DNA of 64,000 nt from Variovorax paradoxus (GCA_016806145.1 CP063167.1:1546501-1610500), one strand, 5' to 3'; counted from the stretch's first letter, positions 25,575-34,682 are shown. The notes: generated from the sequence alone by a model not told the origin. Translations and numbers: made by a program.

Positions 25575-27232
25575 GCGTGGCCTCCTCTGTTCGAAGCGGC
25601 GGGCGCGATGCCGCGGAACACGGCGCATTGCGCGAAGGACTGCGTCGACAGCGGCAGTTCCTTGCGCCGGCAGTACTTGCTCGTGAGCTTGAGCAGCTCC
25701 TTGATGTCGCGGCCGCTGGCGCCCGCGTAGTCGACCACCAGCCGGTCGATCACGGCGGCGGGCAGTTCCACGCCGAGCTGGGCCGACAGCGTGGCCCACA
25801 GGCGCCGCGCATCCTCGGGCCCGGGCGGCTGGTAGTCGATGACCGCGATGCAGCGCGAGAGGATGGCCTCGTCGATGTCGCCGACGCGGTTGGTGGTCAT
25901 GAACAGCAGGCCGCTGAAGTACTCGAGCGTGCGCAGGAACTCGGCCACGATGGCGTTGTGCTGCAGGTCGTTGTCGCGGCGCCGGATGTAGACGTCGGCC
26001 TCGTCGAGCAGCAGCACGCAGCCCCAGTGCGCGGCGCGCTGCAGGATGCGCGTGAGGCTGGCCTCGACCGAGCTCGCCGTCACGCCGAGCTGGCCCGAAT
26101 GCACGCGGTACAGCGGCTTGCCGACCACTTCCGCGTAGACCTCGGCGGTCAGCGTCTTGCCCAGGCCGGGCGCGCCCTTGCACAGGATGGTGGTGCCGCC
26201 CGACTTGCCGGGCACCACGTCCTCGACCAGGAAATTGCGGTCGGCCGTGAGGATGTCGATCAGGTCGCGATGCGCCTGCGGCAGCACCAGCCGCTCGCGC
26301 AGGCCGGGCTGGTACCGGTACTCCTGCACATGCTGGGCATGGACCCAGATGTTGCGGTGCCAGTCGAGGTGGAACAGGTGCAGGTAGCAGTGCTGCGGAA
26401 TGCGGTCGAAGCCCTGGGCGATGCCGCTCTCGCGCCAGTGGTGCGGATCGGCGGCCAGGTCGAAGCGGCGGCGCAGCAGCTCCTCGTCGTTCACGCAGCG
26501 CACCGCGGCGGCCTCGGGCAGCCGGTGGCACTCGAGCGCCGCGCGCGGGCCCTCGCCCGCGGTCCACACGCTGCCGCCGACGGTGAACTGCGCGCCGTGC
26601 TGCGGCTGCAGCTTGCCGAAGCGCTCGAGCTGCATCTCGTACTCGCGCTTGAACTCCGCGCACTCCTTGTGAAAGCCGTGGTCGGCGAACAGGTCGGCCA
26701 GCGTGCGCTGCGGCAACTGCTCCTCGTAGAAGCTCAGGCCCCAGGTCATGCCCGCGAAGCGCAGCCGGGGCTCGGAGGGCGGCTCGCGGCCGGCGGCCTG
26801 CAAGGTGTTGGCGAGCAGGCCCACGAGCACGTAGGCATTGCCCTCGGTGGGCTTCACCAGCCGCACCGTGTGGACCAGCCAGGGCAGCAGCACGCCGTCC
26901 TTGCCGCGCTGGTAGAGCCAGCCGTCGATCGCGTCGCGCGCCAGCCATTCGGTCAGCGCCGGCACCATCGCCTCGAGGTTCGCGATCGGCTGCAGCTGCG
27001 ATTCGCCGTTGAGGTTGTCGAGCGCGAGCAGCTGGAACACCAGGTCGCGCGCGCCGTTGCCGAGGCTCAGCTGGTAGAGCAGGTTGAGCGAGCGCCCATC
27101 GAAGTGGCGGCTCGACACGACGCGTATGCCGCTGCAGGCCCCCTGGCCGCCCAGCTGGAGGCCCAGCGGCGACTGCGCGCCGACCTGGCTGCGCAGGACG
27201 GCGGCCAGCATCTCCGGTATCTCGAGTTCCAA
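25571..27232 (-). CDS. AAA+ ATPase with a long uncharacterised N-terminal region
   Basis: A 553-residue protein. Residues 330-520 are a AAA+ module: Walker A GAPGLGKT (353-360), Walker B LLLDEAD (407-413), sensor 1 Asn448 in FMTTNRVG and arginine finger Arg460 in AILSRC. The first 330 residues match no domain I recognise. They contain a Trp/His-rich stretch near 285-305 (HLFHLDWHRNIWVHAQHVQE). The TTG at 27232 is chosen because AGGAG precedes it by 5 bases and no ATG fits. An FNR-like box sits 59 bases upstream. The next gene overlaps by four bases. This is a remodelling ATPase of unknown client. Confidence 0.82.
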   Translation of the reverse strand: MELEIPEMLAAVLRSQVGAQSPLGLQLGGQGACSGIRVVSSRHFDGRSLNLLYQLSLGNGARDLVFQLLALDNLNGESQLQPIANLEAMVPALTEWLARDAIDGWLYQRGKDGVLLPWLVHTVRLVKPTEGNAYVLVGLLANTLQAAGREPPSEPRLRFAGMTWGLSFYEEQLPQRTLADLFADHGFHKECAEFKREYEMQLERFGKLQPQHGAQFTVGGSVWTAGEGPRAALECHRLPEAAAVRCVNDEELLRRRFDLAADPHHWRESGIAQGFDRIPQHCYLHLFHLDWHRNIWVHAQHVQEYRYQPGLRERLVLPQAHRDLIDILTADRNFLVEDVVPGKSGGTTILCKGAPGLGKTLTAEVYAEVVGKPLYRVHSGQLGVTASSVEASLTRILQRAAHWGCVLLLDEADVYIRRRDNDLQHNAIVAEFLRTLEYFSGLLFMTTNRVGDIDEAILSRCIAVIDYQPPGPEDARRLWATLSAQLGVELPAAVIDRLVVDYAGASGRDIKELLKLTSKYCRRKELPLSTQSFAQCAVFRGIAPAASNRGGHA

Positions 27233-27284
27233 GGCGTCTCCTCGTGTCGCCTGTCCATGCTAGAGCGGTGCGGGCGCCCGGCGA

Positions 27285-27298
27285 TTGACCTGGGTCAA
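27285..27298 (-). promoter_or_regulatory. FNR/ANR-type box upstream of the AAA+ ATPase gene
   Basis: TTGACCTGGGTCAA is a perfect palindrome (TTGACC/GGTCAA) of the CRP-FNR class used by FNR, ANR and DNR. Its centre lies 59.5 bases before the TTG start. A TAGCAT sequence at 27257-27262 on the minus strand is correctly placed as a -10 element, with the box near -41.5 of a start around 27250. This is the class II geometry of an FNR-activated promoter. Spacing to the Shine-Dalgarno is also reasonable. Confidence 0.6.
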
Positions 27299-27376
27299 GC
27301 CCGTGGAAGATGGCGGCGGCCATCGCGCCTCGACGCACGGACACAAGAAAGATGGAGCGATCCCCGAAGGGGACGA

Positions 27377-28504
27377 TCACGCGGGCGCGCTGGCCCCGAA
27401 GCCGATGCGAGGCGCGGTGATGCGGCCGCTCTCGACCGCGAGCACGAAGCGCAGGGTGTGGCCCTCGACGACCACCTGCACGCCGAGCTTCGCCGTCACG
27501 GCCTCGCCAGCGAGTTGCGCGCCGCCCCAGCTCGCCGCGATGTCACGCGCGGACAGCGCCGCGATCTCCGCGCCCAACCCGCGGCCCACCGACTCGGAGC
27601 GCAGCACGATCGTGTTGAGGCCCTGCTTGTGCCCGTCCATCGATACCTGCAGGCCTGGCAGCGCAAGCAGGCCGTCTCCGAGCCGCAGTTCGCCCGACAG
27701 GGCCGTGCGCCCCAGCAGCGTGCGCGCCTGCGCGGTCAACCCCTGGGCCTGCGTGCCGAGCCCCTGGCGCAGCATCGATTCGGCGAAAGGCCGCAGCCGC
27801 AGCTTGCCGCGCTCGGAGATCCACGGGCCGATCAGGCTCTTGCGGCGCTCGAACTCCACGCCCGCGAGCGGCGCCGAGGCGAACTGGTAGAGGTAGCTGC
27901 GGCCGTTCGGCGCATCGACGTAGAAGCCGAGCGGGCTCACGCCCATGCGCGAGTCGGGGCCCACGTGCTCAACGGTGGCGTCGTTGAAGTCGACCAGCCC
28001 ATGGCGGATCGGCACGGTCACGTGGGCATCGAACAGCAGGTGCGCGTCGGTGATGCGGCCGCGCAGGGTGCCGTCGATCTCGCCGAGCGGGCCGAGTTGC
28101 CAGGCATCGGCCGGCGGCGGCTGCGCCGTGCCGTCGGCGGGATGGGTGGCTTCCCACAGTTGGCGGAACTGCCGCGGCAGCACGAGGGGGCCGTGCAACT
28201 TCAGGCCGGCGAACTCCGCGTCGCGGGCCTCGATGGCGCCGACGCGCAGCGACCCGTTCTCGGCATGCACGCGCGCGACCAGCTCGTGCACGGCGATGCG
28301 CTCGATCTCCAGCACCAGCGCGCCCGTGGCGAGCCGCAGGGCCGTCGCTTCGAGCCGCGCGATCCGCAGTTCGCGCGTGCCGTCCTGCCCCGTGGTCCAG
28401 CGCACGCCCTCGAGCGCGAAGCGGTTCGGATCGGCATCGCCGCGCGCGCCGAGTTCCAGGCCCAGCACGAGATCGACGAGAGAGGCGGCGAGGGAAGCGC
28501 TCAT
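27377..28504 (-). CDS. Conserved-looking hypothetical protein, 375 residues
   Basis: I do not recognise a family. No signal peptide or membrane segment is evident. The protein is rich in short beta-type segments of alternating Leu/Val and charged residues (RELRIARLEATALRLATGAL, LVLEIERIAVHELVARVHAE, LRVGAIEARDAEFAGLKLHG). This is reminiscent of the repeat-like strands of AsmA/DUF748-type lipid-handling proteins, but the resemblance is weak. A Pro-rich linker (PADGTAQPPPADAW) divides two halves. It lies 22 bases upstream of the extensin-like gene's end and 144 bases before the FNR-box unit, all on the minus strand. Confidence 0.6.
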   Translation of the reverse strand: MSASLAASLVDLVLGLELGARGDADPNRFALEGVRWTTGQDGTRELRIARLEATALRLATGALVLEIERIAVHELVARVHAENGSLRVGAIEARDAEFAGLKLHGPLVLPRQFRQLWEATHPADGTAQPPPADAWQLGPLGEIDGTLRGRITDAHLLFDAHVTVPIRHGLVDFNDATVEHVGPDSRMGVSPLGFYVDAPNGRSYLYQFASAPLAGVEFERRKSLIGPWISERGKLRLRPFAESMLRQGLGTQAQGLTAQARTLLGRTALSGELRLGDGLLALPGLQVSMDGHKQGLNTIVLRSESVGRGLGAEIAALSARDIAASWGGAQLAGEAVTAKLGVQVVVEGHTLRFVLAVESGRITAPRIGFGASAPA

Positions 28505-28526
28505 GGTGGCTTTCTAGCAGACGGGC

Positions 28527-29276
28527 TCAGCGGCACATCGGAAACCCGCCCGTCTCCAGATGGAAGTGATCGCGGTGCGCCGCGTTGTACTCGGGCCCGA
28601 GCACGCCGCGAAAGAAGCGGCAGGCACCCAGGTGGGCATCGTTCAGCAGCGCGGCCGAGGGGTTCGTGGCGTCGGCGTGCCAGTCCTTGCGCACGTTGAC
28701 ACGGCGCCCGTCGGCGAGCACGAAGCCGGCCACGTCGAAGGCATCGGCCGTGGCGTGCCGGCTGCGTGGTGCGCCGGGCATCGCGCCTTCGCCGCGGTTC
28801 ACGTTGCGGCAGGCATAGCTGCCGAGGTGGTCGATCGCGGCGACCGGCTGGCCGAAGTGCCGCAGGGCCGCGGGCTGCAGCGCATGGCGCTCCCACATGA
28901 AGAAGGACAGCGCCATCGGGCAGCTCAGCGTGGGCGCGCTGCCCAGGCGCACGCCGGCCGCGCGCAGGCGCACCGCGTTCTCGAAGCCGCAGCCCGGGCC
29001 TGTGATGCGGTCGGGCACGCGCTCGTACTGCATGCCGGTGTCGGCCAGCGCGGCCTGGCAGCGCACCGGATCGCCGCGTGCGCGGGCGAGCTTGTACGAA
29101 GTGAGCCAGTTGGGCGCCGCCGTCACGTCGAGCGGCGCCCAGGGATCGTGGCGCTCGGGCACCTCGATGGCGCCCGTGAAGACGGCCACCACGCCGGCGG
29201 CGATGGCGACGACCAGCGCGAGGGCCAGTCGGCGTCCGGGGCGGGCGGGTCGGTCTTGCGCGGGCGGCAGGGGCAC
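28527..29276 (-). CDS. Extensin-like family protein, membrane-anchored
   Basis: A 249-residue protein with one N-terminal membrane segment (LALALVVAIAAGVVAVFTGAI) and an extensin-like C-terminal domain of the D-alanyl-D-alanine carboxypeptidase/peptidase M15-like type. It shows HATADAFDVAGF and DHFHLE, giving the expected His/Asp and His ligands, plus three or four Cys likely paired in the periplasm (GPGCGFEN, LSCPMAL, YACRNVN, LGACRFF). A GTG at 29276 is the start. A role in cell-envelope polymer cleavage is inferred from the metal-binding fold; the substrate is unknown. Confidence 0.78.
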   Translation of the reverse strand: MPLPPAQDRPARPGRRLALALVVAIAAGVVAVFTGAIEVPERHDPWAPLDVTAAPNWLTSYKLARARGDPVRCQAALADTGMQYERVPDRITGPGCGFENAVRLRAAGVRLGSAPTLSCPMALSFFMWERHALQPAALRHFGQPVAAIDHLGSYACRNVNRGEGAMPGAPRSRHATADAFDVAGFVLADGRRVNVRKDWHADATNPSAALLNDAHLGACRFFRGVLGPEYNAAHRDHFHLETGGFPMCR

Positions 29277-29389
29277 GGGGAACGAAGGCGGTGGATGTCG
29301 AAAGCCTTATTGGGGCCCGACCGCGCGCGCTGCGCTGTCGGGATGATCGGCCAGCGCGTGTAGGCCGATGCGAACCGGCCGGGCGTCGC

Positions 29390-30868
29390 TCAAGGCCGGA
29401 TGCAGTCGAGCAGCACGCGGAACGCCGGCTCGATGTTCGCCTCCTCCACGCAGGCATAGCCCAGCAGCAGGCCGCGCTGCCCGTCGCCGCGCCGGTAGTA
29501 GCGCGACAGCGGCCGCGAGAGCACGCCGCGCGCCTGCGCCGCTTCCATGATCGCCACGTCGTCGCGGTCCTCGGGCAGCCGCAGCACCAGGTGCAGCCCG
29601 GCATTGCTGGCCTGCGGATGCAGGTGGTCGGGGCCCAGGTGCTCGGCGATCAGCCCGGCCAGCAGCGCGCGCCGGCGCGCATAGAGCACGCGCATGCGGC
29701 GGATGTGGGCGGCGTAGTGGCCCTGGCCGATCAGCTCGGCCAGGGCCACCTGCGTGATGGCATGGCCCTCGCGGTAGAGGTCGGCATGCGCGGTGCGGAA
29801 ATGCGCGGCCAGCGCGCGCGGCAGCACCATGTAGCCCACGCGCAGGCCCGGGAACAGGGTCTTGCTGAAGGTGCCGATGTAGATCACCGGGCTGTCGTCC
29901 TCGAGCCCCTGCATCGAGGGAATGGGCCGGCCCGCGAAGCGGAACTCGCTGTCGTAGTCGTCCTCCACGATCCAGCTGCCCGACTGGCGCGCGAAGTCGA
30001 GCAGCTCGCGCCGCCGCGCCAAGCTCATCACCGAGCCCAGCGGGTACTGGTGCGAGGGCGTCACGAAGATCAGCCGCGGCGCGCTGCCGCCGCGCGGCCA
30101 GCCAGCCCCGGGTCCGTCGCCCTCGGCCTCCACGCGCAGCGGCCGCACGCGCCAGGCACCCATCTGCAGCAGCTTGTGGAAGCCCCAGTAGCCGGGCTCC
30201 TCGACCCACACGGTGTCGCTCGGGTCGGCCAGCATGCGCAGCGACAGGTCGATGGCCTGGTGCACGCCCTCGGTGATCAGCACCTGGTCGGCATCGCAGC
30301 GCACCGCGCGCGCCACGCGCAGGTGCTCGGCCACCGCCTCGCGCAGCGCCGGATGGCCGCCGCCATGCGAATAGGTCAGCAGCTCGGGCGCGGGATCGCG
30401 CCACAGGCGCGCGACGATGCGGCCGAAGGCGCGATGCGGGAACTGGGTCACGTCGGGCACGCCGGGCATGAAGGCGCCCCACTGGCGCGCCGCGGCCGAG
30501 GCATCGTCGACCAGCGCCTGGGCGCGCCGGGCCAGCCCACCGGCGCGGCGCGGGCCGGCGCGGCGGCGCGCCGCGCCGCGGCCGGTGGCCAGCTGGCTCT
30601 CGGGCGTGGTCTCGGCCACGAAGGTGCCGCTGCCCACGCGCGAATGCACGTAGCCCTCGGCGCGCAGCTGCTCGTAGGCATGCAGCACGGTGTTGCGCGA
30701 CATGCCGGTCTCGCGCGCCAGGTCGCGCGAGGCCGGCAGCGCGCTCGAGGGCGGCAGGCTGCCGTCGAGGATGGCGCCGCGCAGGCAGTCGTAGAGCTGG
30801 CGGTTGAGCGCGGCGCCGGCCGCGGGAGCGATGCGCTGCAGCACCAGGTCGGCGCAGATGGATTTCAT
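29390..30868 (-). CDS. MocR/PdxR-family regulator (GntR HTH fused to aminotransferase fold)
   Basis: A 492-residue regulator from the ATG at 30868 (MKSICADLVLQRIAP). Residues about 15-85 are a GntR winged helix (LPASRDLARETGMSRNTVLHAYEQL). A basic Arg/Gly-rich linker follows (about 95-115). The rest is a PLP-binding aminotransferase-like domain with IVEDDYDSEFRF and the Lys in FSKTLFPGLRVGY. It is divergent from gabT-gabD and shares with it a 12-base inverted repeat. A GabR-like role, activating GABA catabolism on sensing GABA-PLP, fits. An in-frame ATG at 30889 is possible but lies inside the repeat. Confidence 0.88.
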   Translation of the reverse strand: MKSICADLVLQRIAPAAGAALNRQLYDCLRGAILDGSLPPSSALPASRDLARETGMSRNTVLHAYEQLRAEGYVHSRVGSGTFVAETTPESQLATGRGAARRRAGPRRAGGLARRAQALVDDASAAARQWGAFMPGVPDVTQFPHRAFGRIVARLWRDPAPELLTYSHGGGHPALREAVAEHLRVARAVRCDADQVLITEGVHQAIDLSLRMLADPSDTVWVEEPGYWGFHKLLQMGAWRVRPLRVEAEGDGPGAGWPRGGSAPRLIFVTPSHQYPLGSVMSLARRRELLDFARQSGSWIVEDDYDSEFRFAGRPIPSMQGLEDDSPVIYIGTFSKTLFPGLRVGYMVLPRALAAHFRTAHADLYREGHAITQVALAELIGQGHYAAHIRRMRVLYARRRALLAGLIAEHLGPDHLHPQASNAGLHLVLRLPEDRDDVAIMEAAQARGVLSRPLSRYYRRGDGQRGLLLGYACVEEANIEPAFRVLLDCIRP

Positions 30869-30878
30869 GGCTTTTTGG

Positions 30879-30927
30879 ATTGGCTCCATCCTAATTGAAG
30901 GAAGTGGATCTTTTTGATGGAGCCAAT
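30879..30927. promoter_or_regulatory. 12-bp inverted repeat between mocR-type regulator and gabT
   Basis: ATTGGCTCCATC (30879-30890) and its exact reverse complement GATGGAGCCAAT (30916-30927) are 37 bases centre to centre. The AT-rich stretch between them contains likely promoter elements. They sit in the 116-base divergent spacer between starts at 30868 and 30985. They are best read as operator half-sites for the MocR protein; the left one is close to the regulator's own start, allowing autoregulation. Confidence 0.6.
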
Positions 30928-30984
30928 TGCGCATTCAATCAGAACTTCCGATCGACCTCCAGCCTTTCCCGGACGCCTTCAGCC

Positions 30985-32253
30985 ATGACCACCAACTCCG
31001 AACTCCAGACCCGCCGCCTCGCGGCCACGCCGCGCGGCGTGGGCGTGATGTGCGGCTTCTATGCCCAGCGCGCCGAGAACGCGACGCTGTGGGACATCGA
31101 AGGCCGCGAATACATCGACTTCGCCGCCGGCATCGCGGTGCTCAACACCGGCCACCGCCATCCGCGCCTGGTGGCCGCGATCCAGGAGCAGCTCGGGCGC
31201 TTCACGCACACCGCCTACCAGATCGTTCCCTACGAGAGCGTGGTGACGCTGGCCGAGCGCCTCAATGCGCTGGTGCCGATCTCCGGCCCGGTGAAGACGG
31301 CCTTCTTCACCACCGGCGCCGAGGCGCTCGAGAACGCGGTGAAGATCGCGCGCGCCCACACCGGCCGCGCCGGCGTGATCGCCTTCGGCGGCGGCTTCCA
31401 TGGCCGCACGCTGATGGCGCTGGCCATGACCGGCAAGGTCGCGCCCTACAAGACCGGCTTCGGCCCGTTCCCGGCCGACGTGTTCCACGTGCCGTTCCCG
31501 AGCGCGCTGCAGGGCGTGAGCGCCGACGACTCGCTGGCCGCGATCGAGAAGCTGTTCAAGGCCGACATCGATCCCAAGCGCGTGGCCGCGATCGTGATCG
31601 AGCCGGTGCAGGGCGAGGGCGGCTTCAACGTCGCGCCCACCGCGCTGCTGCAGGGCCTGCGCCGCCTCTGCGACGCGCACGGCATCGTGCTGATCGCCGA
31701 CGAGGTGCAGACCGGCTTCGCGCGCACCGGCCGGCTGTTCTCGATGCAGCACCACGGCGTCGAGCCCGACCTGATCACCATGGCCAAGAGCCTCGCGGGC
31801 GGCATGCCGCTGTCGGCCGTGGCCGGCCGCGCCGCCATCATGGACGCACCGGCGCCCGGCGGCCTCGGCGGCACCTACGCGGGCAATCCGCTGGCGGTGG
31901 CCTCGGCGCACGCGGTGCTCGACGTGATCGCCGACGAGAAGCTCTGCGAGCGCGCCGCCGCGCTGGGCGAACGCCTGGTCGGCCGGCTGCTGAAGATCAA
32001 GGAATCGAACCCGGCGCTGGCCGAAGTGCGCGCGCAGGGCTCGATGGTTGCGGTCGAGCTGCGCGACGCGGCCACGGGCGCGCCCGACGCCGAAGCGGTG
32101 GCGCGCGTGCAGGCCAAGGCGCTGGCGCAGGGCCTGGTGCTGCTGAGCTGCGGCATGTACGGCAACGTGATCCGCTTCCTCTACCCGCTGACCATTCCCG
32201 ATGCGCAGTTCGAACGCGCGCTGGCCATCGTCGAGGAGGCGTTCTCGGCATGA
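30985..32253 (+). CDS. gabT: 4-aminobutyrate aminotransferase
   Basis: A 422-residue class III aminotransferase that moves the amino group of GABA to 2-oxoglutarate, giving succinate semialdehyde. Family markers are the N-terminal RGVGVMCGFYAQRAENATLW, FTTGAEALENAVKIAR for the PLP phosphate, VIEPVQGEGGF, ADEVQTGFARTGRLF and the Schiff-base Lys in ITMAKSLAGGMPLSAV. The ATG at 30985 fits the family length. It overlaps gabD by four bases. The divergent MocR regulator and the downstream dehydrogenase confirm a GABA operon. Confidence 0.93.
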   Translation: MTTNSELQTRRLAATPRGVGVMCGFYAQRAENATLWDIEGREYIDFAAGIAVLNTGHRHPRLVAAIQEQLGRFTHTAYQIVPYESVVTLAERLNALVPISGPVKTAFFTTGAEALENAVKIARAHTGRAGVIAFGGGFHGRTLMALAMTGKVAPYKTGFGPFPADVFHVPFPSALQGVSADDSLAAIEKLFKADIDPKRVAAIVIEPVQGEGGFNVAPTALLQGLRRLCDAHGIVLIADEVQTGFARTGRLFSMQHHGVEPDLITMAKSLAGGMPLSAVAGRAAIMDAPAPGGLGGTYAGNPLAVASAHAVLDVIADEKLCERAAALGERLVGRLLKIKESNPALAEVRAQGSMVAVELRDAATGAPDAEAVARVQAKALAQGLVLLSCGMYGNVIRFLYPLTIPDAQFERALAIVEEAFSA

Positions 32254-33716
32254 ACACCGCCTCCACCCTGGGCCTGCAGCGCCCCGACCTGCTGCGCAGC
32301 GCCGGCCTGGTCGACGGCCAGTGGGTCGCGGCCGACGACGGCGCCACCTTCGCCGTGAACGACCCCGCCACCGGCCGGCACCTGGCCGACGTGCCGCTGA
32401 TGGGCCGCGCCGAGACCGAGCGCGCCATCGCCGGCGCCGCCGCCGCGCTGCCCGCCTGGCGCGCGCGCACCGCGCCCGATCGTGCGCGCGTGCTGCGCCG
32501 CTGGGCCGAGCTGATGCTCGCGCACCAGGACGACCTGGGCCGGCTGATGACGCTCGAGCAGGGCAAGCCGCTGGCCGAGGCGCGTGGCGAGATCGCCTAC
32601 GCGGCCTCGTTCATCGAATGGTTCGCCGAGGAGGCCAAGCGCGTGGACGGCGAGGTGCTGCAGCCGCAGCGCGCCGGCCAGCGCATCGTGGTGCTCAAGC
32701 AGCCGATCGGCGTGTGTGCCGCGATCACGCCGTGGAACTTCCCGGCCGCGATGATCACGCGCAAGGTCGGCCCCGCGCTGGCCGCGGGCTGCACCATCGT
32801 CGTCAAGCCGGCCGAACTCACGCCGCTGAGCGCCTTCGCGCTCGGCGTGCTGGGGCTCGAGGCCGGCCTGCCGCCCGGCGTGCTGCAGATCGTGGCCGGC
32901 AACGCGCCCGAGATCGGCGCCGCGCTGTGCGAGAGCCCGACCGTGCGCAAGCTCAGCTTCACCGGCTCCACCGGCGTGGGCCGCGTGCTCGCGCAGCAGT
33001 GCGCGCCGACCATCAAGAAGCTCTCGCTCGAGCTCGGTGGCAATGCGCCGCTGATCGTGTTCGACGACGCCGACCTCGACCGCGCGATCGAGGGCATCGT
33101 GGCCTCGAAATTCCGCAACGCGGGCCAGACCTGCGTCTGCGCCAACCGCATCTACGTGCAGGCCGGCATCTACGACGCCGTGGCCGCGCGGCTGGTGGCC
33201 GCGGTCGAAGCGATGCGCGTGGGCAACGGCCTCGAGGCCGGCACCACGCAGGGCCCGCTGATCGACAGCCGCGCGGTCGCCAAGGTGCGCCAGCACATCG
33301 ACGATGCGCTCACGCAGGGCGCCGAGCTGCGCACCGGCGGCAAGCCGCACGCGCTGGGCGGCAGCTTCTTCGAGCCCACCGTGCTGACCGGCGTGACGCA
33401 GGCCATGCGCGTGGCGCGCGAGGAAACCTTCGGGCCGCTGGCGCCGCTGTTCCGCTTCGAGACCGAGGAGGAGGTCATCGCGATGGCCAACGATTCGGAG
33501 TTCGGCCTCGCCGCCTACCTGTTCACCGAGGACCGCCGCCGCCTCTGGCGCGTGGGCGAGCAGCTCGAGACCGGCATGGTCGGCATCAACACCGGCCTGA
33601 TCTCGAACGAAGTCGCGCCCTTTGGCGGCGTGAAGCAGTCGGGCCTGGGCCGCGAGGGCTCGCGGCACGGGATCGATGACTACCTCGAGCTCAAGTACCT
33701 CTGCCTGCAGGACTGA
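32250..33716 (+). CDS. gabD: NAD(P)-dependent succinate-semialdehyde dehydrogenase
   Basis: A 488-residue aldehyde dehydrogenase that oxidises succinate semialdehyde from GabT to succinate. It has PWNFPAAMITRKVGPALAAG near residue 155, FTGSTGVG for the cofactor, catalytic Glu in KLSLELGGNAP and catalytic Cys in NAGQTCVCANR. The SSADH-like ending GLGREGSRHGIDDYLELKY, with an Arg/Ser-containing substrate pocket, favours GabD over other ALDHs. The start overlaps the gabT stop (ATGA). Confidence 0.92.
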   Translation: MNTASTLGLQRPDLLRSAGLVDGQWVAADDGATFAVNDPATGRHLADVPLMGRAETERAIAGAAAALPAWRARTAPDRARVLRRWAELMLAHQDDLGRLMTLEQGKPLAEARGEIAYAASFIEWFAEEAKRVDGEVLQPQRAGQRIVVLKQPIGVCAAITPWNFPAAMITRKVGPALAAGCTIVVKPAELTPLSAFALGVLGLEAGLPPGVLQIVAGNAPEIGAALCESPTVRKLSFTGSTGVGRVLAQQCAPTIKKLSLELGGNAPLIVFDDADLDRAIEGIVASKFRNAGQTCVCANRIYVQAGIYDAVAARLVAAVEAMRVGNGLEAGTTQGPLIDSRAVAKVRQHIDDALTQGAELRTGGKPHALGGSFFEPTVLTGVTQAMRVAREETFGPLAPLFRFETEEEVIAMANDSEFGLAAYLFTEDRRRLWRVGEQLETGMVGINTGLISNEVAPFGGVKQSGLGREGSRHGIDDYLELKYLCLQD

Positions 33717-33734
33717 GCATGGCGGCGCGGCGGC

Positions 33735-34682
33735 CTATCTGAACAGCGGGCAGCGCTCGGGCAGCTCGCGTTCGAACAGCACCGCCACGCCGCAGGCGGA
33801 GTTGAACATGCCGAGGTTGTCGTGCCCGACGCCCGGCACCTCCACGATGCGCTGGTTGAAGTTCGCGGCGTGGCGGCCCTTGAGGTAGTCGAAGTAGGCA
33901 TGGCCGCGCGCCAGCCGGTTCGGGCCCTGGGCCATCGCGCCGCACGAGCGGTCGAAGAAGTGCAGGTACGGATCGGTGTCGGCGCCGCCGAGCAGGTAGA
34001 CCACGCCGCGCGAGGCATAGCGGCCTTCGAGCGAGGCCGCGTCCTGCCGCGCCACGTAGGGCGGTGCCTTGTCGAGGCCGTACTGCCATTCGTTGGCGGC
34101 CGGGCAGGCCTGCAGGTCGGCCGGCCGCAGTCCGCCGGCGGGGGCCGGCCGGTCGCGGTCGAAGTAGAGATAGCTGCCGGGATTGGCCACCACGTAGCGG
34201 ATGCCGATGCCGATGCCGGCGCGGCGCAGCACCGCCTCGCCGTCGCTGGTGGCGACGTAGCGGTTGAGGATGCGCCCACCGCCCGAGTGGCCGATCAGGA
34301 GCACTTCCCGCAGCGCCGGATAGCGTTCGCGGTTCGCGAAGTGCGCGAGCACCGCGTCGAGCGCCGAGAAGGCGCTGACCGGCGCCGGCCCGAGCGCCGC
34401 ATCGCCGCGCGCCCAGCCGTGCTTGCTCCAGCCGAGCATGTCGCCCTGCAGGTGGAAGGCCCGCACGTCGGTCTGCGTGAGGAACTGCGGCGCCACCACC
34501 ATCGTGCCCGCGGCGGCCTCGCCCGCGTTCTGCACGATCTTCTGCCCGGTGGAGAAATAGACGTCGGCGTTGCGCAGGATGCCGTGCACGATCACCAGCA
34601 CGCGCCGCACCTCGGGCGCGGGCGCATCGACGCTGCGGTCCGCGTAGACGGGAATCGCACCGGCTCCCTCGGCGGTCTTCAC
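33735..34682 (-). CDS. Alpha/beta hydrolase, possibly lacking its export signal
   Basis: A 315-residue serine hydrolase from a GTG start. It has VIVHGILRNADVYF for the oxyanion hole, LLIGHSGGGRILNRY for the nucleophile Ser, and GVGHDNLGM with the His. The open frame continues to 34818 without any ATG. Its extra residues read ...LRAQAQGEGDRETSDSARLD, which looks like the end of a cleaved signal and a mature N-terminus, but no hydrophobic segment precedes it. Either the start is within the frame or the 5' end has been lost next to the ParD-like unit. Substrate unknown. Confidence 0.7.
   Translation of the reverse strand: MKTAEGAGAIPVYADRSVDAPAPEVRRVLVIVHGILRNADVYFSTGQKIVQNAGEAAAGTMVVAPQFLTQTDVRAFHLQGDMLGWSKHGWARGDAALGPAPVSAFSALDAVLAHFANRERYPALREVLLIGHSGGGRILNRYVATSDGEAVLRRAGIGIGIRYVVANPGSYLYFDRDRPAPAGGLRPADLQACPAANEWQYGLDKAPPYVARQDAASLEGRYASRGVVYLLGGADTDPYLHFFDRSCGAMAQGPNRLARGHAYFDYLKGRHAANFNQRIVEVPGVGHDNLGMFNSACGVAVLFERELPERCPLFR

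Noticed and set aside
25577..28699. A 1040-codon plus-strand frame
   Set aside because: Composition is His/Arg/Gln-rich shadow sequence opposite the AAA+ and orphan genes.
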